Positions 12,214-25,595 of a stretch of 64,000 bases of DNA are shown here, piece after piece. The DNA is taken from positions 184,001-248,000 of the forward strand of contig CAJNDS010002411.1 in assembly GCA_905221605.1 (NCBI GenBank), written 5' to 3'. Position 1 is the first letter of the stretch; the number at the start of each line of letters is the position of its first letter. Under the pieces are notes generated by a model, which was given only the letters and a program-made list of their open reading frames with translations, was not told where the DNA came from and searched no databases. Origin of the DNA: Symbiodinium natans (Eukaryota; Sar; Dinophyceae; Suessiales; Symbiodiniaceae). The position numbers and the translations under genes were made by a program.

Positions 12214-14605
12214 TCGCACCTCAGCGCCATTCGGAATGCGCCCCCATGTCCCCCATGTGCCCCCATGTGCCCCCTGTGCCTCACCCAACAGCTCCTGCGC
12301 TAGACGTTGCAGCAAGAGGCAGCAGACCATTGCCAGTTCGCGAGTCAGTTCCTCTGTGGCGAAAGCGCTAGAGCAAGACAACCGAAGGTCGCTCGATAGG
12401 GTTTCTCAAACGAAACATGTGAGCTGACCACTTGCTAAGCGTCTCTGGCTCGGTGGGTACGCTGTGGCGATTCCGAGGTTGCCAACTCGGCCTCGAAAGA
12501 AGAACGTTGCAGATCTCCATGAGAAGCAATGACAAAGAAAACATGCGTCGGATGGTGCCAACACACGTATCCGTTCATCAAAGTGCCTTGGCTTGCCGAA
12601 CATAGAGGGGCTGCGCCGACGGAGTTTGCAGAAGATGAGATGCACACCTTGCAGGTTCAAGCGAAAGGCTACAGGAAACAATGTTCTTGAAGAAGCTTGG
12701 GCAAGAATGATCCCCTTTGTCTCGGCCGCGGCACAGCTCCGCGAGCTCGCGTGCTCGGGGAAGAATCCCCACTCTCCCAGCCTCCAGAACAATCAGAACA
12801 ATGCTGTGATTGATGGCAGTATAGAGGCATCTTTCGAGGCATCTTGTTATTCTCAATAGTCCACAGGGCCTGGCCTCGTCATTTGCAAGTTGCACGAGGC
12901 ACTGCAGGAGTCCTTCGTGCAGCTCGGACGAAACCTGCAAAGCGTAAGGGAAAACACCAAGGCACCCAAGGCACCACTTGTCAAAATACGCAGAGATGTC
13001 GGACAAAGACACAGGCCTCAAGGCTATGTACAAGCAGACGGGCGTAAGTTTCCAATAATGCCTGACGGCACGGGGCATGGTTGTCCATCTATGGCAGGAG
13101 GCTGTCATCATCCAAATGCAACATTAAGGCAGCGAAGAGTATCCGCCGAGGCCGGAGGCTTGACGAGTTTACATCCAAGTCTAGGAAACCTTTCGAATGG
13201 CCGAGCTTTTTGGCGGGTACCTCCCCCCCGCAGCCAATCAGGTGTCCAGCCAGGGCATGTGAACATGTGTTGCTTGCTAGCCATGTACATGCACCCCATG
13301 TCCGACTGGCAGCTGGCTCGCCACACAAGTCGCCACCCCTGAACCCTGAACCCTGGCACCCTATAGCCCAGCAGACCAAGTGTCCATGCAATGCGTCAGG
13401 CCAATGCGCCTGGGCATCAGGATCCAGACCGACCTGTGGACACTGCCAGAAAACAGAACCCTTCACGCTGCGCATAGCATAGTTCCGCAAGCGTGAATAC
13501 CAGCAATGACTGTGTTAGGGCTCACGTGATTGCCAGATTTCGATGCCGGGACAAGCACACGGAACAACGCCGAACAGAAACGTTCCATTCTTGTCAATGT
13601 CGAGCCGCAGCCTTTTCCAGCGGCATGCCGTCCACTTCTTGTGGAGGGCCTGAAGTCTGAAGTACGCACATGAGCAGCAGCCGAGCACACTATAAACAGC
13701 AAGGGAGGTACCCCGGCAGTGCCTGAGGATCCTACAGTGCCTAGCTCGCCTCAAAAGCTCTGGCGTGATGGCCTAAGAGGCGGATGCGCGCGAATCGCAC
13801 CCTTGCAGGACAAACAGTTCTCAGCTGAGAAAAGGATTGCAGGCTATTGCAGGCCATGCGTTGGGCTGCTCTTCGCTGAAGGTCGAACGGCGAGGGTCAT
13901 CACGCAGCGACGCTTGACCGCGGCATCCCAACCCATGCCTTAGAGAGCTGAGAGAGGACGGGCGGTTGCAGGGAGCCACTGATTGTTCGGAGGCTTGGAT
14001 GCCCGCCAAGGGCCAAAGGATCAAGAAGCGACTTCAGGATTATCCGACCTGCACATTGCAATTCGAAACTGCTGAGAAGCATATGGACTCCTCCTGAGGT
14101 ACCGACCAGCTTGCACGAAGCCTTGTTTCGCAGCATCTGGCAACTCTTGCGGCCTCATGGATCACGTGATCGCACTGCGCACGCTTTTGCGTAGTTCATT
14201 CGTGTGAGGACCTTCAGCACATCATGTTGAAAATGTCTTATGGTTTCTTGGGCTGTGAATGCGATATTCTGCTCTGATGCTGGGCTTCTTTTCGGATGCG
14301 CTGCCAGGATCAATGATGGCTCGAAAGAATCCTCTGCACCAACATTGCCCGTCATGGGCCAAGGACCCCCATGAAATGATGCTGGCGCATGGGCACCACC
14401 TTTAGTGTCATCTGTAGAAACGCCTTCGCTGCCATCCCTTACTGCAGTTTGCAAAAGCCACATCTGGTACCACAACTCGACAGCGAGTATCTGCGGAGGG
14501 AAACATTGATCCTTTTGGCGGTCCAACTCAGCTCTCTGGGTGCCGGCCAGGGGTCCCCTCCCAGACACTCTCACACGTAGGGTCTTTGGGTGTGTCTGTG
14601 TGTCA
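12214..14605. other. Region without recognisable genes
   Basis: Open frames up to 177 aa occur on both strands, but none contains a recognisable domain. One frame near 12890-13040 (+) is charged and exon-like but cannot be assigned. Confidence 0.45.
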
Positions 14606-14609
14606 CAAA

Positions 14610-14702
14610 AGTGAGAGGGAGAGAGAGAGCGAGAGAGAGAGAGAGAGAAGGAGAGAGAGTGAGAGAGAGAAACAGAGAGAGAGAGAGAGAGAAAGAGAGA
14701 GC
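14610..14702. repeat. (GA)n microsatellite
   Basis: Imperfect GA dinucleotide array with occasional GAGC and AAAC interruptions. Confidence 0.95.
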
Positions 14703-16014
14703 AAAAAGACGGAAAAGGGATAGAGAACAAAAGCAAGAACCGAGAGCCTCTCAAGGAGTTCAACCGACTTCAAGGAGAGGAGTCAACAGGCACATCAGTG
14801 GCTTGAGCGTGCTGGCAACATGGCAGCAAAGCAAAATGCTTGCAGCAGCACATTCGCAGCTGGCCATGAAAATTCGTAATCACTGAGCTGGAGTAGTGAC
14901 ATCAGTGCCAAGGGCTGGACACATGGCAATCCAGGATGTCGTGCACGGTGCTGACCACTGCCTCTTGGAGGTCAGGGCCTCGGCTCGCAAAAGCAATGGC
15001 ACTGTGCCAACGGAGGTGTCTCCGAGGTCGAGACTCTTCAAAGCATTGACTAGCAGCGGCCTCGATTGCGAAGTGATATGACAAAGGACACGTGCTTGGT
15101 TTCCATATAGACGCTTCCAAAGAGCTCTTTACATGTGGCAACTGCAGTATCAAACAGCCCACTTTCTTCGATGCCACAAATTTGCACTGAAGTCTAGAAC
15201 AAATTTGTACCTCGCGCTTCTGTTTCATCCTTGCGCCTGCAACTCTGCTCTCTGTACAACACACGAAAATACTCCGCCAAGTTAACGGCCCACTGACTGC
15301 GGGACAGGTACTGCACCTCACTCTACATTAAACTATGAAACTGACCTGCAGAGCCTTGAGCCTGGCTTTGGTATTTACACGGCGGACTGCACAAGAATCA
15401 GAAACGAAGATTGGTACAGGCATGTACAGGCACTGGAGCCAGGTGCCGGGTCCATGTGGAACTTTCAGTTGACGTCACCTCACTTGGACCTCCCTGACGT
15501 CTTTCGAGCATCGTTGCGGAAGTGCTCAACCACACCATCCAAACCCACAGTTGCCCTCAATTCGGACGTTTGGACCATTCTCCGAGTGAAAAAGGCAGAC
15601 TGCTGTGGCACAAACTGCAGTAGACGAGCGGCAGTAGTGGGATCGAGATTTCCCAGACTTTGGGGAAGAGAGCAGCAACAGCCCACACGGCTTGCACCTT
15701 CCAGACAACAAAAGCACTCGCATGTCGCCGCCAGATTGTTTACGAAGGGGGTATGAGTCTTGAGTCCGAAGAAAGTGCAGGCCAGTAGCAGGCACTGAGT
15801 TCACCTCACAGTCAACCGTGCGGAGATGACAACTCAGCCCTTGCTAGCGGAATGTAGCAGACTCACGTGCGAAAGACCTTCCTCCCCAGACCAACTATCG
15901 TGCAAGCAAGCATCTACCACATCTGCTTCATCCTCGGCTTTGGCACCCCAAATTCCCTCAACTTTTCGCAACCCAGGACTTGATACTTGGTCGGCTCTTT
16001 CTTTCCCCCCCCCC

Positions 16015-16021
16015 CGCTCTC

Positions 16022-16060
<39 letters not shown>
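16015..16060. repeat. (CT)n microsatellite
   Basis: CT dinucleotide array directly after a run of ten or more C. Confidence 0.95.
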
Positions 16061-16116
16061 CGCGGACTTGCCTTGCAAGGTCAACTACCATTCCACCACT
16101 AGATGTTCGCGTCAAT

Positions 16117-16330
16117 GAAAATGAGCATGAGAATGGGAATGGGAATGAGAATGCGGATGAGAATGGGAACGCGGGAATGAGAGCGAGAATGAAGTTGAGG
16201 ATAAGAATGAGAATGGCGATGGCGATGGCGATGGCGATGGCGATGGCGAATGGCTATGGAGAGGACGACGATGACAATGACGTTGATGGCGACGGCGATG
16301 GTGGCGATGATGGCGACGATGACGACGCAT
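16117..16330. repeat. GAATGG/GCGATG hexamer array
   Basis: A block of GAATGA/GAATGG units (about 16117-16212) passes into about six perfect GCGATG units (16214-16249) and then into degenerate GATGGCGAC units. Frames are open because the unit length is a multiple of three. I treat the resulting Asp-, Met- or His-rich ORFs as artefacts. Confidence 0.85.
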
Positions 16331-16444
16331 ATCGTTTGCATATGACAGGCGAGAAACACTGCGGGCTAAATATTAGAAAAATACGAACTAGAATTCTTTG
16401 ACTGTGGCACTTTGTTGCGCTAACCACGCCATAATTTGTTCCTC

Positions 16445-16575
16445 TGCCGAGGCCCAAAAACCCTCAACCAATCATAAGCCTCCCAAAACCCTAAACTCCT
16501 TAACCCTGAAACCCTGCACCCTAAGCCCTCAACCCGAAGAACCCAGAACCCCAAACCCTAAAACCCTCAATGTTT
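16445..16575. repeat. Degenerate CCCTAAA (telomere-like) tract
   Basis: Repeated AACCCTAAACTCC, ACCCTGAAACCC and CCCCAAACCCTAAAACCC segments. These are the complement of TTTAGGG, heavily diverged, immediately beyond the 3' end of the dehydrogenase gene. Confidence 0.7.
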
Positions 16576-16617
16576 CAGAATGTTAAATGCCAAAATGCTG
16601 AACACAGAAAGACGCAG

Positions 16618-18569
16618 CTAATTGACAGATATTGATCTGTTCCGCGACGCTGACAGGTAGCAAGGCAGATGGCTGTGACAAGGGCATGTACTAAGCAAAG
16701 TCTCATACTGAACTGCCCGTACCACCGCTTTGGCAACTTTGTCCGGTGTAGTCCATCCAACAAGGCCGCCTGCTCGTCTGACAGACACTCCTGAGCTGCA
16801 TCGAAGATTCACATGTCGCGCTGGCCTCGCTTTCATAAGGTTCACGCCAAGTTTGTCCGACGTCTTTGCAGCCATCCCTGCATCCACGACCAACCCGGGA
16901 GAAACGCAGTGAAAAGAAACGGGTCTCCTTATGTCTCACAAGACTCGAGAGCAACTCAAGATCAACATGCTAGCACGACACAAGTTTGGTGCTGAAATAA
17001 CGCTGTCCAGGCAGCTTCTCCAGAAGCATCTCCAGCCGAAGTGAAGCAGTAAATGAAGAAAGAGCGGCCTAAAGACATCATCGAACAAAAACCTTCCTCC
17101 GGCGCTCACAGCGACCGCACACAAAATCTCGCCTTTGTCGCACCGTAGATGCTGCCAAAAGGGACCGCGAACTTGCAGGAACTACAAACTGCAAGACATG
17201 TTGCACCTCCTCGTGTGCGGCACGCAGCTTCGCACTCGTGAACTTATCTCTGCAATGCATGTCTCCCACATGCCTTCCGTACCCCGATTACAGTGGCCTT
17301 TGCTGAGATCGAGGAGATGTTGACCACGTGGGCCTGCTCGGCCTTGAAAATTGGGGCTGTGGAACTCTTGTAGCTTCGGTTCTGCACAGAAGGCCATGCC
17401 GGCCCGTTGGGCCTTCAACATCTCCTGAAGGAAGATCTTCGTCAAGTGGATAGTCCCGACAAGATTGGTCTGCAACATGGCATCCATCTCAGATGTACCC
17501 GGGTCAAGGCAAGAACGCGTGCACTCGGAGCCACACTTGTCTTGTTTGAGACCTTTCTGCGACACTGCCAAATGCGTTCTGGGTTCTCCCAGGCTGGCTC
17601 AGAAACTCTGTTTGGCTTCGGTCAGACACCATCGGCCACCAGAAAAGAACGGCACGCGATGCGGAAGTGCAGCGTTAGAAAATCTAACTACAAAACTAAG
17701 AAACGTCACAGGCACTCTGGACTCCATAAAGCATTGCAAGACAAGCTGCATCGCTGTCAGTCATTGCATCAAAGAATGCATTCCTGACAGTTGGGTCATC
17801 TCGGCCAACTGAAAACATGTCACGCGGGACCGACATGTCAGAAACATGCGCCTGTCCACTCCGGCGTTATTTACCAGAACTTGGCAGGGTCCGAAGGCTG
17901 TGGCCCTCCTCGCGAACTCGTTGCGGCTGTCGCTGTCCTGAGTCTGTGGCACCCAGTTCAAGCCATGTGCTGGCAGCACACACACACACACAAAGCTTCC
18001 AAGGCTGCAATATGGTTTCGTGTCCGAGCTGCTGTTACATCCAGCTTGACTGTCAGAACCTGCTCCAATGCTCTATACAGATCCAGCATGACACTCACAT
18101 GTCCAGCCTAGCAACCCCGAGCAGCCCAGGCCTCCAACTTTGGAAAGCGCTTCCCGAGATCTGCCTGAAACGATGCTTTCCAACGTGCTGACTCTGCCAC
18201 GCCCATCTCCTCCCCAGTACACTCAGCTGCGGTACCTTCACTTCCTGCAACTTCTCTTCTCTTCGAGCTCCAAGAACTAGCTTGCCCACCTCACAATCGA
18301 AGCAACCAAAGTGATCATGTCTCTTCCTTCACGAAAGTCCCTAAGTGCAGCTTCAACTGCAGCTGTACCTTCTCCGCGGCAAGCGCGTTTGCTATGTACA
18401 CACCAAGGCCATCTGATGCCCCAGTGACGGCGCAGCAAAGGCCTCGCCAAGTAGAGCGGAATCCATTCGCATCCGGCACAGGCCCAGCACTTCTTTTAGG
18501 CCGGAACCTGTCAGCTCGTAGACTTTCTTCCGAAAGAAAGTCACGTATGTCCACCTCAGTGCTAGACAT
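16618..18569 (-). CDS. NAD(P)-dependent short-chain dehydrogenase/reductase (multi-exon)
   Basis: A classical SDR oxidoreductase can be read exon by exon. 18569-18369 starts with Met and holds the cofactor-binding TGASDGLG motif. 18289-18236 encodes KLVLGARREEKLQEVK. 18059-18033 encodes VLTVKLDVT. 17937 to about 17860 holds VLVNNAG. 17487-17395 encodes MLQTNLVGTIHLTKIF. 17342-17283 holds HVVNISSISA with the catalytic Ser region. 17171 to about 17109 holds SIYGATKA, the YxxxK active site. The last exon (about 16914-16618) holds SPGLVVDAGM and TPDKVAKAVVRAVQYE. All landmark SDR motifs therefore occur in the right order. Splices read GT-AG, plus GC-AG at 18032 and 17394. A linking exon between 17860 and 17490 and one near 17.0 kb are not resolved. 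Substrate is unknown; the general form resembles DHRS7- or ketosphinganine-reductase-like enzymes. Confidence 0.85.
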
Positions 18570-21500
18570 CTAGGTTGGCTAGCACACTCAGCCGGGTACC
18601 ATCCAAGTACAGCTCGCTGCGTGCCCCAATGGTCATCCGCATCATGCGCCAGATATTCACAGGGGGCAAAGACTGAATCAAGCTGCACCAGTCGGAAACC
18701 ACGCAGGGAAGGGAATGCTTAATCAGAAAATGCCCGGGCTGAGTTCAAAAATGCGAAGGGCTTAAACGGATCGTGCCGCCACGTGCCGCCGAACAATGAC
18801 TACAGGGATGGGGGGTAACCCTGGTTGTTTTGTTTTTTCATTCTGTCACGGCCGAAGCTTTGCGTGTTGAAGGTTGCATGTCATAGAGGGACCTGTCAAC
18901 TGATGCTTTTCTACTTGGGGCTGACTTGGACACTTCCGAGGCCTGGGATGGAGCCTTTCAGCTGAGATAAAGTTTTTCCAATGGCTGAGTTTGAAACCTT
19001 CATGCCCTACTGAGCTACTGATGACCGAATGACCCAATGCCATAATGACTTCCCTGAGTCCTGCAAAACGACTGTTGTCGGGGCCCGATACTTTAGGGGT
19101 TACAATATGGCCAACGCTTTTGCTATGCAGTTCATTGCTAGTTTGTCTGAGTGGGTCCGTGGTTGGGCAATGCAGGATGGCCGGCGAGCGTTACTCGTTT
19201 CGGCTGTACCCTTTTGTCAAGCGGGAGAATTCGTTTACTTGCAGTTTCAATGGCCGTTTTATCAGTCACTTTCGCATTCGCAGAGTAAAACAGTGTCACA
19301 TTCGCATGCCGCAGTTGGCACATGCATTTTGCGGAGGCCTTTGCGGTCAAACGCATTGAGTTGGAACGCTATTGATGTGGATGAGCGCAGCACTCTGTGA
19401 AAAACAGCACTTTGACCTGCTGAGGTCGCTACTGCAACCGCTGAAAAGTGACGGGCCGTTTCCCTGTACAGCGTGTGCTAGTGTCAGTCTGCACAGCTTG
19501 ATGAGCTCATCAAGTGCTTAAGCAGCGTCATCGGCATTGACAACAATAACATCATTTAGCAGAGGCTACCGGGAGTTTTCGACAAATGTGCCGGGATTTA
19601 ATGGAGTGTTGGTGCTCCGAGAATATGGGTAATGCCCTTAAAGCCTTGAAGATGCTTGCAAGTAGCAAAAATGGGGCCTGGACATGAACTGTGAAGGTTG
19701 AAGATGACCGAAACCTTAAAGAATTCTGAGGCCCACTAAAGTTTGGAATAGACCATTTGAACAGCTGAAAGTGTTCGCAGTACCATGTTTCCGGCATTGG
19801 GAGGGAAGCTGCTTTCCCACTAGGGCCTTGGCGGCCTGATTCTGCGTCTCTGTGTTTTCTGAGTGGGGCCCAGGCCGAGGGGTTCTGGACATTTACATTG
19901 AAAGCTCCGCCGTGCGGCCTGATTGGCCCCTCGTGTTTTCTTCAGCCCCAGCATTTTCCGATTCAACACGATTCAGCCCTGCCATATTCCCGATAGTTGT
20001 GGCTTGGTTCAGCCCCCTGTTTTCTGAATCACACTTCACCCAACAGGCACCTGCTGCCCAGCAGCCACGCGAACCTTGTACCCCAAATGCCTCTACATTC
20101 TACATGAAACCAGGCCGTGGCGCACAGCTAGAAGGGCCAACAGCAATGCTCCACCTGCGAATTTGCGACTGAGGAATGAACAAAAACGAATAGCACTGGG
20201 GACCGCTTCACGGCTGATGCTGCAGCGATCGCCAAGGCAAACTCTCTCATGCACTAAAGACGGCAGATCTGTAAAAGGGACATCAGACTCACATTGACGG
20301 CGAAGCTGATGCGAAAGGTTAGCTGCAAAAAGAAGGGATGCTGCAGGATGCCGCATACTTGCTGTTGAGGTATCGGGCCTCAACACAACACCCGGAGACG
20401 TCACCAGTTGTATGTTCTTCTCGTCTGTGCACTGACTGCTTGCAGGGGTCTGGTTTTGAGCCCACATTCTGTACGCCGTCTTCGGTTCGAGACAGACTGC
20501 AAGTGCTCAAGCGTTCAGCGCAGTAGCGTGCATCACATGGAGGCTAATGCTCGAAGTGCCTGTATAGAGGCAAGCTGCGGCCATCAGCCACATACTCAGT
20601 TGAAAGCTCAATCCTGTGGTGGTACTGTTGCCGTTACTCTACGGTTCCTGCGAGAATACTACCAAAGTATCCCTCTTGACTTGGAGAAGTTGGCTAACTT
20701 CAGCTTGAGCCAACATCGGCGGTTCATGCATGCTCTCAGCATGGCTGAAATCGTCTCAAGCCGAAGAAGGGCCTGGGCTCCTGGCATCACCCGTTCCTCC
20801 ACATGCATCTCACATGATTTCACAATGCCCCTCCACGCACCCAAGTGCATTGTACTTCCCAATCTCCGTTCCTTCAGAGCAGCTGTTGCGGGAGCGGTGT
20901 CTTCGCCACCGAGGCTGTGAAACTGTCGAACCTGATCAAGCTCAGATACCCGTGTCTGCGTTTTCCTGTGTCGATTCAGTATACTTCGTCGTCTTTAAGT
21001 ATGAGGACCAGACAGTAAATTTACTGCTTTGCAAGCTGTCACCAGCTTCCCCTGCCCAACTACATCACCTCATATGCCCTAGCACCTCAAGCTAGGGTAG
21101 TTTGCCACGTAAGCTCTCAAGCCAGGAGTTCTCGAGGCCAGGAGTGCCGCCTTTTTCATGGCTATAAGCTTCACAAGGAGAGGAGCGCACGGGGCCTGCC
21201 GGACATCCAAAAGACAGTTCGGCAGCAGAGAGGCGTGGGCAATCGAGCTGAAGGAAACAGGCATGATTCGGCATGGGCAGAAAGCGTCCCCTCGAGTCTT
21301 ACAAGGCAAAAGAGCAGCAAGATGATGCTTGGGATCGCGAACGGCCCCCTGTTCCGGCGAGAAGCTGCAAAGGAACATGGAGGAACTGCAGGGCCCAAGG
21401 CCTTTGCTCGAGCCTTTCTGGGAGTCCCCCTGAAAATGTGATCAAAATCATCGTCGACCTTTTACTCAGGCAAGATCCAGTCGCAGGGCAGGCAAGAAGA

Positions 21501-21756
21501 GAAACAATTCTGAGCAGCAGGAAAGGCCAAACCCCAGGCACATTCCTGTGAGCGGAAACAGTGGAGCAAGCTGGCGGGACAACTCCTCCGCGAGGGGCAA
21601 GCCCAGCCCCGCCAATCTGAAATGACTCCAGTTGGTATAAACATTTTAGAGCACCTGGGCCAACCATGCCAACCAGATTGAGCGTGAACAGATGTGAAGA
21701 GCACCGCGCGTTATCAACATTCCAGAGAAAGTCAAATGGGGCGCAAACTGAAAAGA

Positions 21757-22112
21757 GAACAGACAATCAGACAGTCACACGATCAGACAGTCAGACAGTC
21801 AGGCCGTCATACACGCCGACATTCAGATTGTCAGATACGGAACAATCACACAGGCAGACGAGACAGTAAATAAGTCTTACCCAAGGGCAGGCAAACAGTC
21901 AGACAGTCAGACAATCAGGTTTATCTAAGAACTCTTCAAGTGCGGAACACAACGGGACAGACCAACCACACAAACCGTCAAGTCTACATGTGAATGTCTG
22001 AACTTCTGAGTATGTGAGCATCCGAAAGTCTGAGTGCCGCCAAGTCTGAGTCTGAATGTCTGCGTGTCTGAAGATCTGTGCGTCTGATTGTGTGAGTGTC
22101 TGAGTGTCTGCC
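21757..22112. repeat. Inverted pair of octamer arrays (CAGACAGT / GTCTGAGT)
   Basis: The left arm (about 21757-21918) is built from CAGACAGT/CAGTCAGA units. The right arm (about 21990-22112) is built from GTCTGAGT/GTGTCTGA units, close to the reverse complement of the left arm. About 70 bases of unique sequence separate them, so the whole could fold into a large imperfect hairpin. Confidence 0.75.
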
Positions 22113-22837
22113 ACGCTCGACCTCAATCCAAAATTCCTTTCATTCACCCTTCAATGTACACACTCCTGCAACTCCGACTCATCACACACATAGCTCTAAA
22201 ATTTTGGTTGGGCGCACGTCCCTTTGCAGTGAGGAAAGGACGATGGATCGCAGCAACAGCAACTGCTCTTGGCGGGCTTTAGGTGCGACCTGAGCAAGAC
22301 CGTAGAGCTAGTAGAGACATGTAGAGTAAAGGCCCGTTGTGATGCATCGCTGAGGTCACTGAGATGAGGGCCAGCGGTCTCTTGCTGTCAAAGCCCAGGC
22401 GAAGGAATCGGTTCAGCTCCTCCACCGACGTGGAGGTCCCGATCACCTGCTATGATCTCGATGACCCATGAACAAAGCCAACGTGCAACGCAGTAACTTT
22501 TGAGCTTTTTGTTCTTCTTCTTCTTCTTCGTCTTCTTCTTCTTCTTCCTACCCATCACCGTGCTGGCACGGAATGTACTGAGCTCGCCTCCTCTAAAGCC
22601 TGCACTGCCCGCGCAGCCTCAGTCAGCGATGCATGAAGGCTGTTTCTGGGTTGCGGTTTCTTGGTGCTTGTGGCAGTTGCTCTGGACATCCTCGTGACTG
22701 AACGCATGACTCAGGACAACACTGAAGACGGACCAGAAACAAGTGCGAGCCCCAAAAAGAAATCCACAACGGGGACGTCCCACAATGCAGTCTCCACCGT
22801 AGCTCCGCACACAATGAGCCCTCCAAGGGCCTTCCGT

Positions 22838-22878
22838 GAGATCTCCAACGATCTCCAACGATCTCCAACGATCTCCGA
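22838..22878. repeat. GATCTCCAAC decamer repeat
   Basis: Four to five consecutive copies of a ten-base unit, the last diverged to GATCTCCGAA. Confidence 0.85.
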
Positions 22879-22984
22879 AGATCTCCGAGCTTCGAAAACA
22901 GAGTCATCGGAGCTTGTGCAGCACAAAAATGAGGGGCTTGACGAGGAGGCCGCAACCCCCCAGACGAAGTCTTTGGAACACTCC

Positions 22985-23094
22985 ATGTGAAACTGCACAA
23001 GTGCTTCACGACCCGATGAACTTCCTCTGAGGCCGCTACAGTGTGCTTGTCTTCGAGTCGCTCGAGGTTCTGTAGAACCTTGCCACTCCAAAAC
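22985..23094 (-). CDS. Possible exon of an unrecognised gene
   Basis: One minus frame reads through with a charged, amphipathic composition including KVLQNLERLEDKHTVAASEE, more like protein than its neighbours. No family could be assigned and no splice partner was identified. Confidence 0.25.
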
Positions 23095-25547
23095 TTCGAG
23101 CGTCAGAGCTAGACGCAAACACACTGCTCTTGCAGCATCCAGCACTGAGCATGGCAGCTAGGTGCTCTCTCTGTCGTTGCCGCAGCTTCTTCCTTAGAAA
23201 GGCATGCACAAAGCTAGAAAGGAAACATGCCAAGAGCCGGGGTGCTTGTTTCATAGCTCTTGGCTAGGCATGGCTAGGCTCTAGCATGCCGTGTCTCGGT
23301 GTTCATGCTAAGGCTTTTGTCATCTTTGACTTGCGGATCATGTACAACCTTGTGCTGACGACGAAGACCTCTGCGCCTGTGCTTTCAATCCAAGACCAGA
23401 GCGGCATAGCGGCATCTGATCTGCTAGCTGGTTGACCCTTCGTGAAGACTCAAGACGTGGCCAGGAGGCTGCAGATGTGTGCAGATGCTTGTGCGCTAAT
23501 CATTTTTGGACATAGAAACGCGCTTTTGCCAGCGATGTGAATACACGATGCCCACGGCATCTTGCTTGCACGGGCATTCTGGAGCGTCAAGGATAGCCCT
23601 CTCTGCACAGGAGATCTCCCATGCACGTGATAGCACTTTGGTTGTGTTTGGGCTTTCTGCCAGCCTAGGACCAACTGAAGGTGAGCCCTGTTGGCCAGAT
23701 CTGGGAGTGGAAGGGAACTTGTCTCAGAAACTCTGTCCATCATGAATGCTCTGCGCTTTGTGCAGTCTGAAGGTCATGTATGCACTGAAACATGTACAAG
23801 GAACGGACTTAGCTCAGATCACCCCGCCCGGCCAGAATACACATCAACTGCGTGGGCCCTTCTGGAGAGAATGACACGTCAGTGGGCAGAATACGTGGCA
23901 ACATCACAGGGTAGTCTCTTATCTCGCTTCACTTAGTACCAGCAACCATCCGTCCACATTAGGGAATCACACTTCAGGCGGTGACGCTCTATCTTTGAAA
24001 GGATTGTTGGAGCAGTGCCAACAGGATCAGAGTCCTTCAAGCATCATGCTTTCATGCATTGAGAACGACGTGCAGAATTCACAAATGAGCTTCGGAATGC
24101 TTGGGGTATCTACATGTGCCTACACTGGCCTACATGTCGTTGACACGAAGGTTGCCAGCTGTCTCTGCCCTGAGTCAGCAGCACTTCCGTCGTGGTTCGT
24201 CCCGGCGAGACACCCTTCCTGCCACCTCGCGGATTTGGAGAATGGGACCAGATACGGGCAAACAGGCAGGCCTAACAGGCCTAAGGCCTTTAATAGCAGA
24301 AGGCCTCCAGGGGACTTCTGCCTTCGCTCGTGAAGAAACTGCCTGGCGCGGGTCAGCGGAAGAAACGAGACTTCTGCAAATGGATCGGACAGTAGATTCA
24401 CTTAGGCTCTCGAAAATAAGTCTTACCGTTTCCCTCTAAGTTGCACATGCAATGTGTCGGCTGTGCGCATGCTCCGCCTCGGTGATTGATGCCCCACATG
24501 TCCAAAAATGAAAGAGCGTACAAAAACCGTGTGACCAACAAAGCCTCATCAGCAACCTCATCGGCTACCCTGAGCTCCCAGCTTTAAAAGGGTTTGGATG
24601 CCCTTTCACGGTCTCATCTCCTCGAATGATGTAACTAGGCTCACCTTCTGAGGGTTTGAGGCTTGCACTGCGAGGACTGTGAAAGTAACTGCCACTAAAG
24701 TCATAGGACTGCGTCTACGCTGTCTCGTGAGTCTACTGCTAGTTGGCTACTGCAGGCATATGCAAGCATGCAGGAAAGGAGGCACACGACATGCACCAGT
24801 CTGTCCTCCGGGCTCGAAGCTTTTTGCCAGCCTTGGCGCCTCATCAACAGTGGCAACAGACCCACTCACGTCACAACTGGCAGTCTACGCGGATTGAAGC
24901 ATCCTAGCACCGTGTCGCCGTGTCGCATGAGCTCCGCTGAGGCGGCGACGCTTGTTGGCCGCAAGCCGCCGCGAGCAGCCGACCGTCGGCGCATACGCCA
25001 AGCCCTTGGTGCGAAGACACGAACTGAGAAAGCTCTGTAAGAGTTTTGCAGTGAAGAAATCCAATCGGCACCGCGCCAGCAGTTGCTTCTCTGGGCGTGC
25101 AACGGAGGCTGTGTAAGGAACCAAAATGCAGCAGGGCATGGGCAGCAGCGAAGCAGTGCATGCAAGAAGCGACATGAAAAGGTCGTGAAAGCACGGTAGT
25201 CCGCTTGATACGCCCGAAGAATTCTTGCACCACGTGTTCAGAGATGCGTTTGCATCTAGCCTGGCGTGTATCGTCGGAAGCTGTTGACTTTTTGTCATAG
25301 AGGCATCGGCCCAGCACTTGCCTGGCTGCTGCCCGGTGTGGTCCTGCTCCCCCCCTCACCCACCGGGCGGTCAGAGCGGACGGGCCCCATCTGGGGGGGG
25401 GACGGACGAGATCGGGTGGGGCCCAGGCAGGGCCACGTACATTCTGGGCGCAGACCCCCGCCCTCTTGCCACTCTCTAAAGTTTGCCACCCCATCGTCTC
25501 ATGTTGTTTCCTTTTGTTTGTTCCTGTTGCACTTTTGAAAGTCTCTG

Positions 25548-25595
25548 CAACCTAAACCCTAAAACCTGAACCCCGAACCCTCTGGCGCCCCGAGC
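25548..25595. repeat. Short telomere-like CCCTAAA patch
   Basis: AACCTAAACCCTAAAACCTGAACCCCGAACCC, a degenerate complement of TTTAGGG. Confidence 0.6.

Noticed and set aside
10674-12371. Very long open frames (up to 565 codons) on both strands
   Set aside because: They exist only because the TG/TTTG array lacks stop codons in several frames at once, and they run through a gap of N. The translation is a monotonous repeat in every frame.
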